From NCBI RefSeq assembly GCF_039536205.1, contig NZ_BAAAYL010000001.1, forward strand, positions 5,208,001-5,272,000: a stretch of 64,000 nucleotides of DNA, in the 5' to 3' direction. This document shows positions 1 through 7,966 of this stretch, piece after piece. This DNA is from Streptomyces sannanensis. GTDB lineage: Bacteria; Actinomycetota; Actinomycetes; Streptomycetales; Streptomycetaceae. The translations under genes were made by a program, and so were the position numbers. Below the pieces are notes generated by a model. That model worked only from the letters and a program-made list of their open reading frames with translations. It was not told the origin of the DNA and did not search any database. Positions within the stretch are counted from its first letter, which is position 1. Every line of letters begins with the position of its first letter.

Positions 1-924
1 ATGATGGCGGCCATCCAGCCGTGGATCTCCGGCGCGCTGTCGAAGACCGTGAACATGCCGGAGTCCGCCACCGTCGAAGAGGTCGAGGAGATCTACTTCG
101 AGGCGTGGAAGATGGGCGTAAAGGCATTGGCCATTTACCGCGAAGGCTCGAAGGTCGGCCAGCCCCTCTCCGCGAAGAAGAAGGAAGAGGCGAAGGCCGA
201 GAAGGCCGTCGAGCCGACCAAGGTCGAGAAGGTCGTCGAGTACCGCCCGGTCCGCAAGCGCCTCCCGAAGGGCCGTCCCGGCATCACCACCTCCTTCACG
301 GTCGGCGGCGCCGAGGGCTACATGACCGCCAACTCCTACCCGGACGACGGTCTGGGTGAGGTCTTCCTGAAGATGTCCAAGCAGGGCTCGACCCTCGCGG
401 GCATGATGGACGCCTTCTCCATCGCCGTCTCAGTCGGTCTGCAGTACGGCGTCCCGCTGGAGACGTACGTCTCGAAGTTCACCAACATGCGCTTCGAGCC
501 GGCCGGCATGACGGACGACCCGGACGTGCGGATGGCACAGTCGATCGTCGACTACATCTTCCGCCGCGTGGCGCTGGACTTCCTTCCCTTCGAGACCCGC
601 TCGGCGCTCGGCATCCACTCCGCCGAGGAGCGCCAGCGCCACCTGGAGACCGGCTCGTACGAGCTGATCGAGGACGAGGTCGACGTCGAGGGCCTGGCCC
701 AGTCCGCCCCGATCCAGACGGAGAGCCCGAAGGCCGTCGCCGCGAAGGCTCCGGAGGCCGCGAACCCCGCGCCGAAGGAGGCCCACACCTCGGCGGAGCT
801 CGTCGAGATGCAGCTCGGCATCAGCGCTGACGCGCCGCTGTGCTTCTCCTGTGGCACGAAGATGCAGCGCGCGGGCAGCTGCTACATCTGCGAGGGCTGC
901 GGCTCGACCAGCGGCTGCAGCTGA
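1..924 (+). CDS. nrdJ: Vitamin B12-dependent ribonucleotide reductase, C-terminal part
   Basis: This is the last 307 residues of a class II (adenosylcobalamin-dependent) ribonucleotide reductase; the gene enters the window from the left, so the in-frame ATG at position 1 is not its start. Class II enzymes reduce ribonucleotides to deoxyribonucleotides without needing oxygen. The segment shows the end of the catalytic barrel, a charged Ala/Lys/Glu linker (about residues 55-80), and a C-terminal cysteine-rich tail with two CxxC pairs (CFSCGT and CYICEGCG) of the zinc-ribbon type used by this family for rereduction of the active site. In Streptomyces this gene normally follows nrdR, which lies outside the window. 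A strong terminator follows directly. Confident. Confidence 0.95.
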   Translation: MMAAIQPWISGALSKTVNMPESATVEEVEEIYFEAWKMGVKALAIYREGSKVGQPLSAKKKEEAKAEKAVEPTKVEKVVEYRPVRKRLPKGRPGITTSFTVGGAEGYMTANSYPDDGLGEVFLKMSKQGSTLAGMMDAFSIAVSVGLQYGVPLETYVSKFTNMRFEPAGMTDDPDVRMAQSIVDYIFRRVALDFLPFETRSALGIHSAEERQRHLETGSYELIEDEVDVEGLAQSAPIQTESPKAVAAKAPEAANPAPKEAHTSAELVEMQLGISADAPLCFSCGTKMQRAGSCYICEGCGSTSGCS

Positions 925-951
925 TCTTCACTCTGAGCGGTGAACTCTGAG

Positions 952-990
952 GCGGGATGTGGACTTTCGGGTCCGCATCCCGCTTCTTTT
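952..990 (+). terminator. Rho-independent terminator of nrdJ
   Basis: A 13-bp stem (952-964 pairing with 971-983, one G-U pair) with a 6-nt loop is followed by TTCTTTT. It lies 28 bp after the nrdJ stop codon. Confidence 0.85.
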
Positions 991-1123
991 GCCAGTGGAC
1001 CCTGCTGGGCTATTGGCATGAGGTGTGTCGGTTGTGCCGTCGCCATGGACGCGGCCGGCGGCCCCTTCCGGATCCCTGGACCGCGGTGCACGGGACGGAG
1101 CGGGATGTCTTCGGTGACGCGGC

Positions 1124-1654
1124 CTACGGGGCGGCGCTGCCCATGAGCCGGGCGAAGTCCGCCGGGTCGGTGTCGAATCCGCGGAGTGCCGGGCGGAACC
1201 TCCACTCGCCGGAGCCGTCCCGGGTGAACTCCGCGACGGTCGCGGCGGTGGAATCCGGCACACCGGCGAAGTCGTGGAGGGCGAGGTCGGTGTAGCCCTC
1301 GCGTATGCGGATGCCGCTGTTCGCTATGGCGCCGAAGGTCGTGCGACCGGCCCGCTGCTGGATGAAGACCCCGACCACGACGCGCGTGTACGCCGGGGAC
1401 AGCCGGTCCAGCTCCAGTGTCATGACCTCGTCGTAGCCGAAGCCCTGGCCGGTGCGGCTCTCCCTGTTCAGGGTGATCGTGCCGTCGGGGGAGCGACTGC
1501 CGGCGTGCACCAGCTGGACCGGGTCGCCGTGCGGGGCGGCCGCGGGATAGACGGCGGCGACGAGGTCGAGGTCATGGACCGGGTTGCCGGATGGACTGGG
1601 GTCCCACCGCAGCGCAACCTCGACCTTCCCGAACCCCTTGCTGAGACCGCTCAC
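1124..1654 (-). CDS. TerD family protein
   Basis: A 176-residue protein of the TerD/tellurium-resistance family, calcium-binding cytoplasmic proteins linked to stress tolerance. Family features visible: an early beta strand VEVALRWDPS followed by the acidic HDLDLVA segment, and later the conserved DEVMTLELDRL and FIQQRAGRTTFGAI regions. The GTG start is preceded by GGAGAGG at good spacing. It is a single gene with no other ter genes around it, convergent with nrdJ. Streptomyces genomes carry many TerD paralogues, so a specific role cannot be given. Confidence 0.88.
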   Translation of the reverse strand: MSGLSKGFGKVEVALRWDPSPSGNPVHDLDLVAAVYPAAAPHGDPVQLVHAGSRSPDGTITLNRESRTGQGFGYDEVMTLELDRLSPAYTRVVVGVFIQQRAGRTTFGAIANSGIRIREGYTDLALHDFAGVPDSTAATVAEFTRDGSGEWRFRPALRGFDTDPADFARLMGSAAP

Positions 1655-1737
1655 CTGACGTCCTCTCCCCTGTGACGAAACGGGCCGCTGGAGAACAGTC
1701 TCTCCCGCAAGATCACCCGCCCGCTGCCGTATTGCTT

Positions 1738-1771
1738 GTTAGCTATTTAGCGAAGATGTTAAATACCCGTC
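1738..1771 (+). promoter_or_regulatory. Probable promoter/operator of the arsR gene
   Basis: The spacer between terD and arsR is locally AT-rich against a GC-rich genome. It contains a repeated TTAGC (1739 and 1747) and a short GCTA-TT-TAGC palindrome (1742-1751). TTAAAT (1759-1764) lies 7 nt before the arsR ATG, compatible with a -10 box and a leaderless or nearly leaderless start. An ArsR protein would be expected to bind here and control itself; this is inferred from position only. Confidence 0.35.
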
Positions 1772-2080
1772 ATGACAGGAACGGACGATGAGATCAGCGT
1801 GTTCCGCGCGCTGGCCGACCCGACCCGGCGGCAGATCCTGGAGGATCTGCGCCCGGGCGAACTGGCCGCGGGCGAGATCGCGAGCAGGTTCCCGATCAGC
1901 GGGCCGTCGGTCTCGCGTCATCTCGGCGTACTCAAGTCGGCTGGGCTCGTCCATGAACGGCGCGACGGGAACCGGATCCTCTACTCACTGGCCGAGGAGC
2001 GGCTCGCGGCGTCGGTCGGCAGGTTTCTGAGCGCGGTCTGCCCCGAGCAGATCGTGCTGCGCAGGGGGAGGAAGAAGTAA
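1772..2080 (+). CDS. ArsR/SmtB family transcriptional regulator
   Basis: A 102-residue winged-helix repressor. It opens with the typical VFRALADPTRRQILEDL helix, followed by the recognition-helix region SGPSVSRHLGVLKSAGLV and a wing with RDGNRILYSL. It has no cysteine-rich metal site (a single Cys near the C-terminus), so it looks like the SdpR/autorepressor branch and not a metal sensor. Its TAA stop directly abuts the ATG of the next gene (DUF2071), implying translational coupling and a shared promoter. It probably represses its own two-gene operon; the ligand is unknown. Confidence 0.88.
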   Translation: MTGTDDEISVFRALADPTRRQILEDLRPGELAAGEIASRFPISGPSVSRHLGVLKSAGLVHERRDGNRILYSLAEERLAASVGRFLSAVCPEQIVLRRGRKK

Positions 2081-2839
2081 ATGATCACACCGGCACTGGC
2101 GAGTGTCATCGAACGGCGGCTCCTGGTGAACTACCGGGTGGAGCCCGAGTACGCCGCCGCTCTGCTGCCCGCGCCGCTTCGCCCGCAGCTGGTGAACGGC
2201 TGGGCGGTCGCGGGAATCTGTCTCCTGCGGCTGGGGGACACCCGGCCCCGCTGGGCGCCCGGCGGCACCGGACTGCGCAGCGAGAACGCCGCGCACCGCA
2301 TATCCGTCGAGTGGGACGGGCCCGAGGGCATCGAGACCGGCGTCTACATCCCGCGCCGGGACAGCGGTTCGCGCCTGAACGTGCTGGCGGGCGGCCGGGT
2401 GTTCCCGGGTCGGCACGGCGCAGCGGTGTTCGACGTCCGCGAGAGCCCGCGGGAGGTCCGGATCGCGTACCGGACCAAGGACGGCTCCACGAGCGTGAGC
2501 GTCGCGGCCGAGGCGACGGACGAGCTGCGCGGCAGCGAGCTCTTCATGGACGTGGACGCCGCTTCGGAGTTCTTCCGGCAGGGCGCGCGGGGGCTGTCCC
2601 CGGCCCGCGGCGGCCGCCGACTGGACGGTATGGAACTGCGCACGGACGCCTGGCGGGTGGAGCCCGCCGAGGTGCGCTCGGTCAGCTCGTCGTTCTTCGG
2701 TGACCCGGACCGCTTCCCGCCCGGTACCGCCCGGCTGGACTGCGCCCTGCTGATGCGCGACGTGCCCGCGCGGTGGGAGGCGTTCCCCGCGCTGCCGGAC
2801 GGGGTCAGTGCGGAATGCGGCGTGGCGGCCGCGCGCTGA
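2081..2839 (+). CDS. DUF2071 family protein (acetoacetate decarboxylase-like fold)
   Basis: A 252-residue protein of the DUF2071/YqjF family, structurally related to acetoacetate decarboxylase; the biochemical role is unknown. Recognisable points: the N-terminal ERRLLVNYRVEPEYAAALLP segment, GWAVAGICLLRL, and the GVYIPRRDSGSRLNVLAGGRV core. It starts on the base after the ArsR stop codon, so the pair is one operon. The 3' end overlaps the convergent DUF1152 gene by 35 bp, with no room for a terminator between them. Confidence 0.82.
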   Translation: MITPALASVIERRLLVNYRVEPEYAAALLPAPLRPQLVNGWAVAGICLLRLGDTRPRWAPGGTGLRSENAAHRISVEWDGPEGIETGVYIPRRDSGSRLNVLAGGRVFPGRHGAAVFDVRESPREVRIAYRTKDGSTSVSVAAEATDELRGSELFMDVDAASEFFRQGARGLSPARGGRRLDGMELRTDAWRVEPAEVRSVSSSFFGDPDRFPPGTARLDCALLMRDVPARWEAFPALPDGVSAECGVAAAR

Positions 2840-3821
2840 GGACCTCGTCGCGGAAGAGCGCGATGGCGCTGCTCACTTGCCGGATGAGGTGGGTGTCCTC
2901 GATGCGGTCGAGGTAGAGGCAGCGGCGGGCCAGACCGTCGAGTTCGAAGGCGAAGTACAGCGACATGAGGGGATTGACGAACAGCTCACTGCCCCGCGTG
3001 CGGTCCGTGAACTGGACGTCTCCGAAAGCGCCTTGGACCGCTGCCGCTATCGAACCGTTCACGATGCTGGGGTGTTCCGGGGTGTTGGCCTGCGCATGGG
3101 CGACCGCGTCCACGAAGAGCGCGCCCTCGCGGGTCGTACGGGAGACGGAGAAGGCGCCGAGGTAGGCGCCGTCGCGTTCGAGGGCAGCGATGTTCTCGAG
3201 GACGAGGCCGTGGCTCACTCCGTGGTACGCGTCGACGCCGAAGCCGATGGACAGGACGAGCTTCTCGGTGACGCCGGCGATGTCCAGTCCGGCGAGGGCG
3301 CCGACGCTGGTGAGGTCTTCCTCGGGCGTGCCGAGCCCCGATTCGTCTCCGCGCATCAGGATGTCCGTACCGCCGTCGACGAGGACGACGGCGTCGATGG
3401 CGTAGTGCTCGATCAGCGCGCGGTAGGCGGCGCGCAGCGGCTGCACCCCCACGCGGGCGAAGGCGTGCACGGTGCCCGGGTAGCCGTGGAGGGCGAGCCA
3501 CCGGGCGAGGGTGCGCTCGGGGAAGTAAGCCTGGTGGGGTGCCGCATCAGGGGTGACGGCAGCGATGTCGGGGGCGAGCCAGGAGTCGGGCGGGAGGCCC
3601 TCGATCGCGGCGAACGAGAGATTGGCGAGGTGCACCTCCTTGCCCTGGTGGAGGAGGGAGAGTGCCACGGGGAGCCCGGAGTAGATGTCGAAGCCGCCAC
3701 CCGCGCCGGCGACGAGGATGCGCTGGGCCTCGTGCAGGCGGTCGAAGAGCGGATTGGTGTGCAGCGCGGTCATGGCGGTCATTGGAGCACGTCGTGGAGT
3801 GATGAGCAGTTGGATGTTCAT
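2805..3821 (-). CDS. DUF1152 domain-containing protein
   Basis: A protein of up to 338 residues with the DUF1152 signature: a glycine-rich ILVAGAGGGFDIYSGLPV near the N-terminus (nucleotide-binding-like loop), VDGGTDILMRGDE in the middle and GFGVDAYHGVSH. The family is uncharacterised. Start is uncertain: ATG codons at 3821, 3782 and 3773 are in frame and none has a clear ribosome-binding site; the conserved region begins at LHTNPLFDRL, so either shorter start would keep the whole domain. It is divergent from the DUF4937-type gene and convergent with DUF2071. Confidence 0.8.
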   Translation of the reverse strand: MNIQLLITPRRAPMTAMTALHTNPLFDRLHEAQRILVAGAGGGFDIYSGLPVALSLLHQGKEVHLANLSFAAIEGLPPDSWLAPDIAAVTPDAAPHQAYFPERTLARWLALHGYPGTVHAFARVGVQPLRAAYRALIEHYAIDAVVLVDGGTDILMRGDESGLGTPEEDLTSVGALAGLDIAGVTEKLVLSIGFGVDAYHGVSHGLVLENIAALERDGAYLGAFSVSRTTREGALFVDAVAHAQANTPEHPSIVNGSIAAAVQGAFGDVQFTDRTRGSELFVNPLMSLYFAFELDGLARRCLYLDRIEDTHLIRQVSSAIALFRDEVLSARPPRRIPH

Positions 3822-3859
3822 GCGTACTTCGTATGGATCCAGGGCCGTACGATGGCGCG

Positions 3860-4468
3860 GTGCTGGTCAAGTGGATTCGCTGCACCGTGGTGGACCGTCG
3901 CGGTTTCGAACGGGGACAGCGAAAGTGGGCGGGGCTGCTGGGCGAACCGGGTTTCCGGGGGCAGAGCGGCGGTTGGAGCCGGGAGCGGCCGGAGGAGGCC
4001 CATGTGTTCTCCTTCTGGGAGAGCCGGGCGTTCTACGACTCCTTCATGGCGCGCTCGCACGACCGGCTCGCCGCTGCTCAGTCGGGGACGTATCGGAACA
4101 TGCGGATCGGGCTGTTCGACCACCGCTTCGATGTGAAGACCGGCTTCGAGCCGCGCTTCACGGACGCGGATGTCGTCCGTGTCGCGCACTGCAAGGTGCG
4201 GCCGGACCGCAGTGATCACTTCGCGCTGATGCAGGAGAAGGTCTGGAATCCCGCGATGGCGGGGTCTCCGGGCATGGTGCGCGGGCTGTTCGGGGAGGCG
4301 CCGGGGGAGGACGAGTTCCTGGTGCTGTCGATGTGGTGGTCCGCCGCCGAGCATGGCAAGTACCGCGTGGAGCGGGTGGAGCGGCTCTCGCTGCGCGCGC
4401 AGACGTCGGCGGATGTCGTGTCTCTGTCAGGGGCCGTCGTCGACCTCGAGGCGTCTTGGACCGTCTGA
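3860..4468 (+). CDS. YdbC/DUF4937-like protein
   Basis: A protein of about 202 residues with two ferredoxin-like halves, resembling the DUF4937 (YdbC) family and antibiotic-biosynthesis-monooxygenase-type dimeric barrels. Each half begins with a strand carrying a cysteine (VKWIRCTVVDR; VVRVAHCKVRPDRSDHF) and contains a conserved Trp/Phe core (VFSFWESRAFYDSFM; FLVLSMWWSAAEHGKY). I chose the GTG at 3860 because the protein then begins at the conserved strand and because TACGAT lies exactly 6 nt upstream, the layout of a leaderless Streptomyces transcript; an ATG at 3833 is in frame but has no ribosome-binding site. Function unknown. Confidence 0.72.
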   Translation: MLVKWIRCTVVDRRGFERGQRKWAGLLGEPGFRGQSGGWSRERPEEAHVFSFWESRAFYDSFMARSHDRLAAAQSGTYRNMRIGLFDHRFDVKTGFEPRFTDADVVRVAHCKVRPDRSDHFALMQEKVWNPAMAGSPGMVRGLFGEAPGEDEFLVLSMWWSAAEHGKYRVERVERLSLRAQTSADVVSLSGAVVDLEASWTV

Positions 4469-4529
4469 GCCGGAGCGCGGGAGGCCGGACCAAGGCGGAC
4501 GGCTGCTCGAATCGGCCGGAACCGAGCAC

Positions 4530-4541
4530 TAGGGTTTCTGC
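4530..4541 (+). promoter_or_regulatory. -10 box giving a leaderless transcript
   Basis: TAGGGT (4530-4535) is separated from the ATG at 4542 by 6 nt and no ribosome-binding site is present. This is the usual layout of a leaderless actinobacterial mRNA; no convincing -35 is visible. Confidence 0.5.
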
Positions 4542-5201
4542 ATGGCACGACCGCGGCGCATCGTCCTTCTCCGGCACGGCGAGTCCGAGGGCAACGCGGA
4601 CGACACGGTGTACGAACGCGTGCCGGACCATGCGCTCCGGCTCACCGGGACGGGGTGGCGTCAGGCCCGGGAGACGGGCGAGCGGCTGAGGGAGCTGTTC
4701 GGCGGCGAGCGCGTCAGCGTGTACGTATCTCCCTACCGGCGGACGCACGAGACGTTCCGGGCCCTGGGGCTCGACCCCGCTCTGGTACGGGTCAGGGAGG
4801 AGCCGCGGCTGCGCGAGCAGGACTGGGGGAACTGGCAGGACCACGAGGACGTGCAGCTGCAGAAGGAGTACCGCGACTCCTACGGCCACTTCTTCTACCG
4901 GTTCGCGCAGGGCGAGTCGGGGGCCGATGTGTACGACCGGGTGGGGTCCTTCCTGGAGAGCCTCTACCGGAGCTTCGAGGCCCCGGACCATCCGCCGAAC
5001 GTCCTGCTGGTCACGCACGGCCTGACCATGCGGTTGTTCTGCATGCGCTGGCTCCACTGGTCGGTGGCCGAGTTCGAATGCCTGTCCAATCCGGGCAATG
5101 GCGAGACCCGGATGCTGGAGCTCGGGGAGGACGGCCGGTACCGGCTCGACCGGCCCTTCGAGCGCTGGCGGGACCCGGAACCGTACGACACCAGCGGATA
5201 G
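4542..5201 (+). CDS. Histidine phosphatase (phosphoglycerate mutase-like) family protein
   Basis: A 219-residue member of the histidine phosphatase superfamily. The catalytic motif LLRHGESEGN is at residues 9-18, the SPYRRTHET motif at about 63-71, the acidic REQDWGNWQD patch near 90-99 and the second histidine in VLLVTHGLTMR near 155-165. The members are phosphatases or mutases acting through a phosphohistidine; the substrate cannot be told. It is followed closely by the ADP-ribosylglycohydrolase gene (12 bp), perhaps an operon. Confidence 0.88.
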   Translation: MARPRRIVLLRHGESEGNADDTVYERVPDHALRLTGTGWRQARETGERLRELFGGERVSVYVSPYRRTHETFRALGLDPALVRVREEPRLREQDWGNWQDHEDVQLQKEYRDSYGHFFYRFAQGESGADVYDRVGSFLESLYRSFEAPDHPPNVLLVTHGLTMRLFCMRWLHWSVAEFECLSNPGNGETRMLELGEDGRYRLDRPFERWRDPEPYDTSG

Positions 5202-5213
5202 AGTGGCTGAGCG

Positions 5214-6131
5214 ATGACGTCCGACTCAGCTCTCGAAACGCCCGGCCGCCGCTTCGAACGCGCTCTGGCCAGTCTGCGTGGTCTGTCCGTGGGCGATGCC
5301 CTTGGCTCCCAGTTCTTCGTACCGTCCAACCATCCCCTGCTCAAGCGGCGCGAGCTGCCGCCCGGCCCCTGGCAGTGGACCGACGACACCGAGATGGCCT
5401 GCTCGGTGCTGGCCGTGCTCGCGGAGCACGGCCGTATCGATCAGGACGCGCTCGCCCGCTCCTTTGCCGAGCACCACGACTTCGACCGGGGCTACGGCCC
5501 GGCCGTGAACAGGATGCTGCGGTTGATCAGGGAGGGCGGCGACTGGCGCGAGCTCGCCGCCGCGCTCTTCCAGGGCCAGGGGTCGTGGGGCAATGGCGCC
5601 GCGATGCGGATCGCGCCGCTCGGCGCCTGGTACGCGGGCGATCCCGAGCAGGCCACGCATCAGGCCGAGATCTCCTCCTACACCACGCATCAGCACCGTG
5701 AGGCCGTCGTGGGCACGATGGCGGTGGCCGCGGCGGCCGCGCTGGCGGCCGCCCCGGAGGGGCCGCCCGCTGCGGAGGAGCTGCTGGACGGGGTGATCGC
5801 CCTGGTGCCGCGGAGCGCGGTCGGCGCCGGGCTGCGCCGTGCCCGGGACATGCTCGACTACGACGACATCACGACGGTCGCCGCCGTGCTGGGCTGCGGC
5901 CGCCGCACCAGTGCTCATGACACGGTGCCGTTCGCGCTGTGGTCGGCGGCGCGCGGGCTCGGCGATTTCGAGCGGGCCTTCTGGACCACCGCGCAGGTGG
6001 GCGGGGATGTCGACACGACGTGCGCGATCGTGGGCGGAGTGGTCGCGGCGGCGGCCGCCGGAGCGCCCCCCGAGTCCTGGCTGGCCGGCACCGAGGCGTT
6101 GCCCGACTGGATTCCGGCCGGGGCAGCCTGA
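5214..6131 (+). CDS. ADP-ribosylglycohydrolase family protein
   Basis: A 305-residue protein of the DraG/ARH family, which removes ADP-ribose from proteins or other ADP-ribosyl substrates using two Mg ions. Metal-ligand motifs are in place: GDALGSQF near residues 27-34, WTDDTEMA (residues 55-62) and the C-terminal GGDVDTTCAIVGG. It lies 12 bp behind the histidine phosphatase gene; TAGAGT occurs 8 nt before its ATG, which could give it a separate leaderless promoter. The substrate is unknown; there is no dinitrogenase context, so it is not a nitrogen-fixation DraG. Confidence 0.88.
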   Translation: MTSDSALETPGRRFERALASLRGLSVGDALGSQFFVPSNHPLLKRRELPPGPWQWTDDTEMACSVLAVLAEHGRIDQDALARSFAEHHDFDRGYGPAVNRMLRLIREGGDWRELAAALFQGQGSWGNGAAMRIAPLGAWYAGDPEQATHQAEISSYTTHQHREAVVGTMAVAAAAALAAAPEGPPAAEELLDGVIALVPRSAVGAGLRRARDMLDYDDITTVAAVLGCGRRTSAHDTVPFALWSAARGLGDFERAFWTTAQVGGDVDTTCAIVGGVVAAAAAGAPPESWLAGTEALPDWIPAGAA

Positions 6132-6317
6132 CGAGGCACCCGGGCCCTTTGTCACGATCCTGCCACAGCCCGGTTCCGGACACGTCGATTCCGCCGGGTC
6201 CGGTTAGCCTTTCGGCCACGCCGCCCCGCTGATCATCAACGGCGGCGCCGACGATTCACCGGGCCCCGCACCTCCGCGGACACTGCCGCGTGCGACTGCC
6301 CGGCGGGGAGGGGTCCC

Positions 6318-7901
6318 GTGACCGAGACACCGGCCACACCGCCGAAGGCACCAGTGCCGCCGGCAGTGCACCACACGCAGCAGCAGGTGCCCCAGCAGTG
6401 GGTGTACGTGAAGAGTGAGCCTCCGCAGTGGCTCACCGACATACGCGCCGCGCCGCCCGCGGCGATCCGCCCCGCCACACTCTGGTCGGTTCTGGCGACC
6501 GCGGTGCTCAGCGCCCTGCTGCTGGGCGAGGGGCTGGGCCTGAACCTGCTCTTCGTGGCGGTGCCCGCCGCGCTCGCGGCGTATTTCGCGGCCCGGGCGG
6601 CAGGCCGCCGTCCGCGGCCCTGGACGCTGGCCTGGGCGCTCGGCGGACTGGCGCTGCTCGTCGTGCCGGCGCTGCGCGACGCCGGATGGCCGACGTTCCT
6701 CGCCGTGGTCTCCGCGCTGGCGCTCGGCTCGCTCGTCCTGCACGGCGGTCGCACCTGGCCCGGGGTGCTGATGGGCTCGGTGGGGCTGCTCGGCTCGGTC
6801 GGCTCAGGCATGGCCTGGGCCTGGCGGGGACTGCGCGAGCGTGCGCACGGCAGCCGCGACCGCTGGGGTCCGGTAGTGCGTACCACCGCGGTGGCGGTGC
6901 TGCTGCTGGTCGTGTTCGGAGCTCTTTTCGCGGGCGCCGACGCCGCCTTCGCGGATCTGCTCGGCGGCTTCGTCCCCGAGGTGTCGGTGGCGGACGGGCC
7001 CTGGCGCTTCTTCCTCTTCCTGCTGGGCCTGATCGGCGCGCTGGCGGCCGCGCGCACCGCGGCCGCCCCGGTGCGCTGGGACCGCCTCAAGGTGCGCAGG
7101 GGCCGGGCACGCGGCCGTACCGAGTGGGCGCTGCCGCTGATCGTGCTCGACCTGCTCTTCGCTGCCTTCAACGCGGTTCAGCTCGCCGTCCTCTTCGGCG
7201 GTTACGACAAGGTGCTGCGGGAGACGGGACTGACCTATTCCGAGTACGCGCGTCAGGGCTTCTGGCAGCTGCTCTGGGCCACCCTCCTCACTCTTCTCGT
7301 CATCGCGCTCGCGCTGCGCCGGTCCCCGCGCGACGGCGCTCGCGACCGGGTGCTGGTCCGCGCCGTGCTGGGGTCGCTGTGTGCGCTCACGCTGATCGTG
7401 GTGGCCTCCGCGCTGCGCCGTATGGACCTCTATGTCGAGGCGTACGGGCTGACCCGGCTGCGGATCTCCGTGACCGCCATGGAGCTGTGGCTGGGGCTGG
7501 TGATCGTTCTGATCATGGCGGCCGGTGTGTGGGGCGCCCGCTGGCTGCCGCGCGCGGTGGGAGCGAGCGCGGCCGCGGCGGTCCTGGCCTTCGGGCTGGT
7601 CTCGCCGGACGGACTGGTCGCCGAGCAGAACGTCGAACGCTTCAGGTCCAGCGGAAAGATCGACCTGAACTATCTGCAGGAGCTGTCCGCCGACGCCGTA
7701 CCCGCGCTCTACGAACTGCCGGAGCCGTATCGTTTCTGCGCACTGCGGGGCACAGCCGAGCGCCTGGAGGAGGACAAGGAGCCCTGGTACGCCGCCAGCC
7801 TCGGCGAGGCACGGGCCCGGGAGCTCCTGCGCGAGCGCCCGCTCACGGCGAGCGTCGGCTGCGCGGAGCTCGGACTGGACGAGGAGCGCTATCTCTTCTG
7901 A
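6318..7901 (+). CDS. DUF4173/DUF4153 family integral membrane protein
   Basis: A 527-residue polytopic membrane protein with a short Pro-rich cytoplasmic N-terminus, roughly a dozen hydrophobic segments between residues 50 and 430, and a soluble C-terminal part of about 95 residues ending in a Cys-containing region. The middle LIVLDLLFAAFNAVQLAVLFGG and GLTYSEYARQGFWQLLWATL are typical of DUF4173 proteins. Role unknown; in Streptomyces these genes often sit near sporulation or two-component loci, but nothing here shows that. The GTG start has a perfect GGGAGGGG ribosome-binding site. Confidence 0.82.
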   Translation: MTETPATPPKAPVPPAVHHTQQQVPQQWVYVKSEPPQWLTDIRAAPPAAIRPATLWSVLATAVLSALLLGEGLGLNLLFVAVPAALAAYFAARAAGRRPRPWTLAWALGGLALLVVPALRDAGWPTFLAVVSALALGSLVLHGGRTWPGVLMGSVGLLGSVGSGMAWAWRGLRERAHGSRDRWGPVVRTTAVAVLLLVVFGALFAGADAAFADLLGGFVPEVSVADGPWRFFLFLLGLIGALAAARTAAAPVRWDRLKVRRGRARGRTEWALPLIVLDLLFAAFNAVQLAVLFGGYDKVLRETGLTYSEYARQGFWQLLWATLLTLLVIALALRRSPRDGARDRVLVRAVLGSLCALTLIVVASALRRMDLYVEAYGLTRLRISVTAMELWLGLVIVLIMAAGVWGARWLPRAVGASAAAAVLAFGLVSPDGLVAEQNVERFRSSGKIDLNYLQELSADAVPALYELPEPYRFCALRGTAERLEEDKEPWYAASLGEARARELLRERPLTASVGCAELGLDEERYLF

Positions 7902-7966
7902 TGCCACTGCCGGGCCGTCCGCTCCCGGACGACCCGGCATGCGCGGAGTCCTGTGCGTGCTCCGCC